Assembly: GCA_965223305.1 (NCBI GenBank)
Contig: CBDCWT010000088.1
Coordinates: forward strand, 124,001 to 188,000
Length of the DNA stretch: 64,000 nucleotides
Origin: CBDCWT01 sp965223305
GTDB lineage: Bacteria > Planctomycetota > Planctomycetia > Pirellulales > Pirellulaceae
Reading direction: 5' to 3'
Shown here: positions 60,029 through 64,000 of the stretch, piece by piece
Position numbering within the stretch: position 1 is the first letter of the stretch
Layout of the letters: the number at the start of each line of letters is the position of its first letter
The notes under the pieces: generated by a model
What the model was told of the DNA's origin: nothing
The model's database searches: none
Seen by the model: the letters and a program-made list of their open reading frames with translations, nothing else
Position numbers and translations under genes: made by a program

Positions 60029-63000
60029 TCAACTACCCGCGGAGCCCTCCTCCCACTCGACGTCCACGCGGCTCTGCAGCCGATCTGCCAGCTCGAAGCA
60101 CTGCGGGCGTCCGCCAGCCAGCTTGGAGACAATGTTGCGGACGGGGACGTCGCTAATCTCATTGAAGATCGTGATGCAGTCTCCCGTGGTGTGGACCGTC
60201 GTCGCCTGTCGCAGGTCCGCTTGCTCCATCAGCAAAGACAGCATGGTGTCGGACTGTGCGGTTTCAGGGAGCAGTACGACCAACCGCTCTTTGCCGCCGC
60301 ACTTCCTCAACGGGGGACGTGCCTTTTCAAGCAGTTCGTCAAGTTCGCTGGACGTGTCCTGGGGACCCTTCGACACCAGGGACGCCACGCGATGCTTTGC
60401 CGTCGCGCTGGCCACGATCCTTCCGGCTATCTGTCTGAGACTGCTCGCCAGCTTCACCCAATCCTTGCGTGACGAGTGCGCGAGTTCCGAGAGAGCGTCG
60501 GTCTCGATCGCGGTTTCGTTCAACGCGTCTTCAAATTCAACCAGAAACTGCCAGCGGCGGCTGGCAATCAGAGAGACCTCCGGGGGTTTCGCTTCTGCCG
60601 CCGGATCCACGGAAAACTGGCGGGCGAACTCGTCGAGGCGACGGCAGAGCTCATGCAGTCGAATAGAATACTCTTGTAGCTGTACAACTACGGTTCTGAG
60701 GTAGCCGAGGACACTGCGATCGGCCAGCTGTTGCAGTCGGATCATCCCGTAGGCATGCAGTTGTTCGGCTCCCAAGCCGGCGGCTCTAACCTGTTCCTGC
60801 GCACGCTGCTCCGAGAACTCTGTGAGCGTTCGTTCGATCTCATCCAGCTGGCTAACTACGCAGTGCACAGCATGCTGAACTCCTCGCAATCGTATCTTTG
60901 GCTGCTTGGCCAACATTGCGAACCAATCTAGAAACGCCCCTACGCGCTGTTCTACGTTTCCCGCCAGTTTCTCCGTAGCAACCTGTTGCCAGGACTGCCC
61001 CGACAGGAGGAGCGAGCTATCGCCAGCATGCCCTGCCAACAGCTCGTCGAGCCACTCTTCCGCCGCTTGTGCCGAAGTTTCCTCTGCCAGTCCCGCAACA
61101 CTCTGCAGGACGTTGTCTACGACGTGGTGGATATAGGACTCTGGGTCGTCGATTACGACACCGCGCTGGGTCAACCTCTCAGCTTGTAGCTTGAGCGACT
61201 CAGTGGAAAGGTCTAGGCCCGCGATAAACTTGGCGGCTAACGATTCGATCTCGGGCAGGTTTAGCTGTTCGCGATTTTCGTCTCCAAGCCACCGCTTCAC
61301 TAGCAGCCAGCAGAGATACTCGGTTGCCGCCCTGTCGCCCGCCGAGTCGCCAGTCACTTCTACGGCCGAGAATGTTCGAACGCGGCAGTCATCCTGGTCT
61401 GACTGCGCATAGAGCTCACTACCGCGAAGCTGCCAGAAGGTGCCGGTCGCTGGCGAGGCGCTGTTTGCAAACAGGAAGTGAGCCACCATCGACGCCTTAC
61501 GTTCGAACTCGCGCGTCGTTAGCCGGTCGCCCAGCTCGAGCAAGTAGGTGTGGGCAAAGGGAGCCGCCGTGAAGGACGGGATTCCGCAGGCCGGCTCGCC
61601 AGGGTACTTGCTACCGTGCGTGCTGTAGCACACGAGCTCTCGCAGGCAGGCGATCGTGCTGGCAAGTTGCAGATCGACCGAGCGACCCCGGTTACCGGTG
61701 GCATGCATCAGAATCCCGTTCAGCCGATCGTCCGGAAGATGCTGCTCACGCAAAATCGTGCGGATCGCATAGGGAAGATCAAGGACCATACCACTGGAGG
61801 TACCGCCGGTAGTCGACGCCAGAACGAAAACCTGAATCTTCTTCTCAGCAACGAGGCGTCCCGTAGCCTGGCTCGTTTGCTCCATGAACGCGGGGTCGAC
61901 GGCGTTGGCAATCGACCGCCGCAGGGCGTCCGCTACAGCCGGAAATCCATCAACGAACGCCAGCCTCCCCAAGGGTCGAATACCCTCGGTCTTCAGACTG
62001 CGCGGTATGTTGTACAACCACCTGCGCTCCAGCCACTCGAGCACCGAATCTGAATTTTCTCGATAGTGCGCTGGGTCTCGAATTGGAATCGCAACGGTTT
62101 CGTTCATACGCAGCGAAAAATCCGCCGGACCTCGGGTCGCGGCAGTCAGGTTGTTCACATCGGTATCGATCAGCAGGAACTGGAGAGCTGGAATCTCATC
62201 GCGCAAACCGATCTGTGTGGAAAGTCGTTGCCGCAAATACCGCAGTGTTTGGCCGGCCAGCGTACCGATGCCGACAAACAACGTCGGAACCAACTCGCAA
62301 TCCGTTTGGGGATTGGACAGCGGCGCGAGCGTCTGAAGAGCTGTCGGGCACGGATAGTCGGTGGCGACGGCGCAGGTGATGGTCGTCGAACCCGAGTGTT
62401 GCTGGCGCTCGGCTGGCGGCTCCCGCAGGGTCGTCTGGCTGCGGCGGCGCGGAGCCACGGTTCTAGCCTGCGGCTTGCTCGTTTTCAGCGCCGCGACAAA
62501 CTCGCCACAGCTGTCAAATCTCCGCGCGGGGTCTTTCGATAGCGCCCGGGCGACGACCGACCGATCGTTGCTCGCCAGTGGAGCAAGGGACGGCTCGGTG
62601 TGCAAATGCTGAGATGCCAACTGCGCCGCCGTACGGCCGGAAAAGGCCGGTTCCCCGGTCAGCATATACTGAAATACGATCGCGAGGCTGTATTGATCGC
62701 TGTGCCGGTTCGGCTTGCCGTCGTAGATCTCCGGAGGTGCGTAGAGTGGAGTCATTCCCGCCACGAGTGTCTCGCTGGGCTCGTGCAGATCCTTCACCAT
62801 GCCGAAGTCGGCCACTTTGACCCGTCCCGCGAGCAACAGCAGGTTCTCCGGCTTAACGTCGAGGTGCTGGAGCGAATGTTGCGTATAGAGATAGTCGAGG
62901 GCGTCGGCAGCATCCGACAGGTATCCCAACAGTTCTTCGCGAGGAATCCCGGGGTGCCCTTCATCGCGCCGCTCCAGGAAACGATCGTTCAAACTGCGGT

Positions 63001-63292
63001 CGGCCAACTCAGTCACGATCACCAGGTGCCCGTCAATGACCTCGATCCGCTCAAGTGACAGCAACATCGGGTGCTGGACTTGCTTGATGCGGTTGAGGGC
63101 CTTGAGTTCGCGCTCGGCTTTGCGAGCGTTGATGGGCCCGTAGACGATTTTCACCGCCTTGAGCAGCCCCCCAGGCGCGTCAGACTTCCAGACTTCACCG
63201 AATCCGCCTTCGCCGATGCGCTCACGGAGCACGTAGCCGGGAATCGGCTCCCGTCGATTAAATACCTGTATCGGCGACGCGACCGTCTTCAC
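60029..63292 (-). CDS. Ser/Thr protein kinase fused to a tubulin-like domain
   Basis: 1087 residues. The kinase (about 18-270) has RIGEGGFGEVWKSDAPGG (P-loop), AVKIVYG (Lys), SLQHLDVKPENLLLLAGRVK (HRD motif as HLD), VADFGMVKDL (DFG) and MTPLYAPPEIYDGKPNRHSD. After a linker (about 270-335) comes a tubulin-like domain of the Tubulin_2 type: VPTLFVGIGTLAGQTLRYLR and LQFLLIDTDVNN, then VFVLASTTGGTSSGMVLDLP, where GGTSSGM (near residue 495) parallels the GTP-binding glycine-rich loop. The remaining 500 residues are helical. It lies 100 bases downstream of an AAA ATPase gene on the same strand. The two are likely co-transcribed parts of one signalling or chaperone-like machine. Confidence 0.88.
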   Translation of the reverse strand: MKTVASPIQVFNRREPIPGYVLRERIGEGGFGEVWKSDAPGGLLKAVKIVYGPINARKAERELKALNRIKQVQHPMLLSLERIEVIDGHLVIVTELADRSLNDRFLERRDEGHPGIPREELLGYLSDAADALDYLYTQHSLQHLDVKPENLLLLAGRVKVADFGMVKDLHEPSETLVAGMTPLYAPPEIYDGKPNRHSDQYSLAIVFQYMLTGEPAFSGRTAAQLASQHLHTEPSLAPLASNDRSVVARALSKDPARRFDSCGEFVAALKTSKPQARTVAPRRRSQTTLREPPAERQQHSGSTTITCAVATDYPCPTALQTLAPLSNPQTDCELVPTLFVGIGTLAGQTLRYLRQRLSTQIGLRDEIPALQFLLIDTDVNNLTAATRGPADFSLRMNETVAIPIRDPAHYRENSDSVLEWLERRWLYNIPRSLKTEGIRPLGRLAFVDGFPAVADALRRSIANAVDPAFMEQTSQATGRLVAEKKIQVFVLASTTGGTSSGMVLDLPYAIRTILREQHLPDDRLNGILMHATGNRGRSVDLQLASTIACLRELVCYSTHGSKYPGEPACGIPSFTAAPFAHTYLLELGDRLTTREFERKASMVAHFLFANSASPATGTFWQLRGSELYAQSDQDDCRVRTFSAVEVTGDSAGDRAATEYLCWLLVKRWLGDENREQLNLPEIESLAAKFIAGLDLSTESLKLQAERLTQRGVVIDDPESYIHHVVDNVLQSVAGLAEETSAQAAEEWLDELLAGHAGDSSLLLSGQSWQQVATEKLAGNVEQRVGAFLDWFAMLAKQPKIRLRGVQHAVHCVVSQLDEIERTLTEFSEQRAQEQVRAAGLGAEQLHAYGMIRLQQLADRSVLGYLRTVVVQLQEYSIRLHELCRRLDEFARQFSVDPAAEAKPPEVSLIASRRWQFLVEFEDALNETAIETDALSELAHSSRKDWVKLASSLRQIAGRIVASATAKHRVASLVSKGPQDTSSELDELLEKARPPLRKCGGKERLVVLLPETAQSDTMLSLLMEQADLRQATTVHTTGDCITIFNEISDVPVRNIVSKLAGGRPQCFELADRLQSRVDVEWEEGSAGS

Positions 63293-63392
63293 GGTAGCAA
63301 GCTCCTGTCTGACGACAAATCGGACGCTTCAGGGTTCCGAAAGGTTATTATCCTGTTGTAATCAGTGAACGAGTTGCTGCCGGTCAACCTGC

Positions 63393-64000
63393 TCATACCG
63401 GAATATTCGTGAAGTAGCTCGCGACGACACGGTCGAACAGTTCTGTACTCATTTCTGTTGGACGATCGTAGTAGGAACAGTAGTTTCGAATTTGCCTCAG
63501 CAGGTCGCGCGGATGGCAACGACGCATAGGCCGACCCGTTGCGAGGTAGTGCCGTTGGACAACGTCCGTGATTACCTCGGCGCGGTACTCGCAATCGAAC
63601 TGCTCCGCAGCCATTTCGAACAGCTTAAAAAATTCCTCGTCACTCGGGTCACCCACTTCAATCTTGTAGGGGATCCGACGCAAGAAAGCCTCGTCGACCA
63701 GTTGACTTGGATCCAAGTTGGTCGAGAAAATAATCAATTGGTCGAAAGGCACTTGGATCTTCTTGCCCGTGCCCAGCGTGAGAAAGTCAAGGCGGTTTTC
63801 GAGCGGTACAATCCAGCGGTTCAGTAGTTCCGCTGGGGCAACCTGTTGGCGGCCAAAGTCGTCGATCAATAGGCAGCCGCAGTTGCTCTTCATCTGCAGC
63901 GGTGCTTCACTGGTGTTCGTACGAGGATCGTACCGAATCTCAAGGTTGTCCATCGTCAGCTCGCCGCCGACGATCACGGTCGGACGGCGGACTTTGATCC
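63393..64000 (-). CDS. AAA-family ATPase, 5' end outside window
   Basis: The last 202 or so residues of a longer protein entering from beyond 64000. Visible are IKVRRPTVIVGGELTMDNLE, a Walker B-like LLIDDFGRQ, sensor-1 LIIFSTNLDPSQLVDEAFLR (STN) and the arginine-finger region RRIPYKIEVGDPSDEEFFKL. AAA+ lid helices follow (VVQRHYLATGRPMRRCHPRD LLRQI). Walker A lies outside the window. The protein ends SYFTNIPV. It is upstream of the kinase-tubulin gene with 100 bases between. This resembles planctomycete clusters that combine AAA (MoxR-like) ATPases with kinase and tubulin-like partners; that link is from general knowledge and not shown here. Confidence 0.85.
   Translation of the reverse strand, partial: IKVRRPTVIVGGELTMDNLEIRYDPRTNTSEAPLQMKSNCGCLLIDDFGRQQVAPAELLNRWIVPLENRLDFLTLGTGKKIQVPFDQLIIFSTNLDPSQLVDEAFLRRIPYKIEVGDPSDEEFFKLFEMAAEQFDCEYRAEVITDVVQRHYLATGRPMRRCHPRDLLRQIRNYCSYYDRPTEMSTELFDRVVASYFTNIPV

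Overview
The window looks like a chromosomal segment of a planctomycete, most likely of the Pirellulales. The marker families are a DUF1549/DUF1553 protein, an EF-hand lipoprotein, a giant surface protein with an LEPR motif, a BBP7-type outer-membrane barrel, a PqaA-type esterase, a Ser/Thr kinase fused to a tubulin-like domain, a microcompartment shell protein, and many dispersed hairpin repeats. No rRNA or tRNA gene was recognised.

Region by region. 1-6 kb: on the minus strand, a GntR regulator, an ABC-transporter ATPase, a permease, a pyrimidine-nucleoside phosphorylase and a cytidine deaminase, then on the plus strand an AlkA-type glycosylase. Most of these carry single-base frameshifts. 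6-12 kb: an EF-hand lipoprotein, a DUF1549/1553 protein, a four-helix-bundle (S23) cassette and a sirtuin. 12-17 kb: a 1679-residue secreted multidomain protein with a cyclophilin domain. 17-24 kb: DUF309 with a tiny membrane protein, an SDR oxidoreductase, a GGQ release-factor-like protein, then rimO, pgsA, a CPBP protease and a DUF547 protein. 24-33 kb: a secreted CxxC protein, a GT-C-like membrane protein, a PqaA esterase, yggS, a haloalkane-dehalogenase/OleB-like hydrolase and a DnaJ-type co-chaperone. 33-37 kb: rnpA, yidD and a stand-alone type ISP-like DNA methyltransferase. 37-44 kb: a gene-poor, decaying stretch with an IS21 istA relic and an IS3-family element. 44-51.7 kb: an ankyrin island flanked by about 128-bp direct repeats. 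52-64 kb: a SulP-carbonic anhydrase fusion, a GT39-like transferase, the BBP7 barrel, arsC back to back with a tandem BMC protein, a 224-bp tandem array, and an operon of an AAA ATPase and a kinase-tubulin fusion.

Two things stand out. (1) The island at 44-51.7 kb carries a BlaI-type repressor and a BlaR1-like M56 protease in which the beta-lactam sensor is replaced by an ankyrin-repeat domain. Two ankyrin-protein paralogues are transcribed divergently from the same intergenic region, and three ankyrin-like remnants lie nearby. Together they look like a self-contained sensing module with a non-standard ligand. (2) A 174-bp full-length foldback element occurs six times. Five copies show matched 4-bp target duplications (TTAT, CTAA, TTAG, TTAA, TTAA). 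One copy sits in a tandem repeat whose neighbouring unit is the empty site, and one supplies the stop codon of yggS. It is non-autonomous and keeps a 51-codon reading frame.

The frameshifts are confined to the first about 7 kb. The spots resolved are single-base insertions, mostly in homopolymers, so sequencing error near a contig end is at least as likely as gene decay.
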